A DNA stretch of 38,684 bases from Candidatus Paralachnospira sangeri (GTDB lineage Bacteria; Bacillota; Clostridia; Lachnospirales; Lachnospiraceae). The notes beneath the pieces were generated by a model. That model was not told where the DNA came from. It did no database searches and saw nothing but the letters and a program-made list of their open reading frames with translations. Made by a program: the position numbers and the translations under genes. The first letter of the stretch is position 1; every line of letters starts with the position of its first letter. Location of the stretch: the NCBI GenBank assembly GCA_904397815.1, contig CAJFOT010000069.1:1-38684 (forward strand), in the 5' to 3' direction. Positions 38,611 through 38,684 of this stretch are shown in pieces.

Positions 38611-38684
38611 TATGTGCTTTCGTTCCTTGCCGCAGTCAATGAACAGGCCCCGACAGCCGCGGCAGGATGCTGTGTCCGGACACA
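38611..38684. repeat. right-end repeats related to the left end
   Basis: CTTTCGTTCCTTGCCGC (near 38617-38633) repeats 96-112 directly. GGCCCCGACAGCCGCGGCA (38646-38664) is the reverse complement of 107-125. GCCGC (38629-38633) can pair with GCGGC (38658-38662) to make a hairpin. TGTGTCCGGACACA (38671-38684) is a perfect 14-bp palindrome at the window edge. This probably belongs to a dispersed intergenic repeat family and may serve as terminator for the dipeptidase genes. Confidence 0.7.

Overview
The window reads as a chromosomal segment of a low-to-mid GC Bacillota bacterium, most likely a gut-type Clostridia/Lachnospiraceae member. The support is strong AGGAGG ribosome sites, TTGACA/TATAAT promoters, U-tailed terminators, lipobox substrate-binding proteins with Ala/Thr/Glu-rich linkers, and many FCD-type GntR regulators. 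No phage, transposase, CRISPR or rRNA was seen. Taxonomy is inferred from style only.

Layout. (1) 1-166: repeat-rich intergenic DNA. (2) 167-4661, minus strand: an XRE-cupin regulator followed by potA-potB-potC-potD, a complete polyamine ABC importer, with a consensus promoter and two tandem TAAACT-N3-AGTTTA operators in the leader. (3) 4710-6755: two tRNA-Leu genes (AAG and CAG anticodons) around a small Cys-rich protein, then a DUF1638 protein. (4) 6806-9984, minus: trkA-trkH potassium uptake plus a DUF1858 protein. (5) 10003-26937: an accessory metabolic island. It holds two LarA-like nickel hydroxyacid racemase/epimerase paralogues plus a third divergent LarA-type protein, two URO-D-family proteins, three FCD GntR regulators, a full branched-chain-amino-acid-type (HAAT) ABC importer, a second orphan binding protein for the same transporter class, and an RspB/LgoD-like zinc dehydrogenase. 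(6) 27052-27817: an unknown lipoprotein. (7) 27865-38607: a YeiL-like Crp/Fnr regulator divergent from a DppDFBC-type peptide importer, a D-aminoacylase-family amidohydrolase, the DppA-type binding protein and two tandem M19-type dipeptidases. (8) 38611-38684: repeats related to those at the left end.

How the genes may work together. The 10-27 kb island looks like two copies of one theme (LarA + URO-D + binding protein + GntR) sharing one set of permeases and ATPases. The LarA paralogues keep the nickel-pincer ligands, and the dehydrogenase resembles enzymes acting on hexonates. A reasonable but unproven reading is uptake, C2 epimerisation and oxidation of a hydroxy or sugar acid; the URO-D proteins point instead, or in addition, to methyl or carboxyl chemistry. 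The 28-38 kb island reads as uptake and hydrolysis of peptides or N-acyl amino acids, perhaps with D-residues. It is probably activated by the YeiL-like protein through an ATGAC-N4-GTCAT site centred near -41.5 of the dpp promoter, with a terminator-like hairpin in the leader.

Candidate operators stand next to several regulators: XRE-cupin, gntR2, gntR3 and the YeiL-like gene. They are the most directly visible new information here. All functions are assigned by reading motifs; no database search was run.
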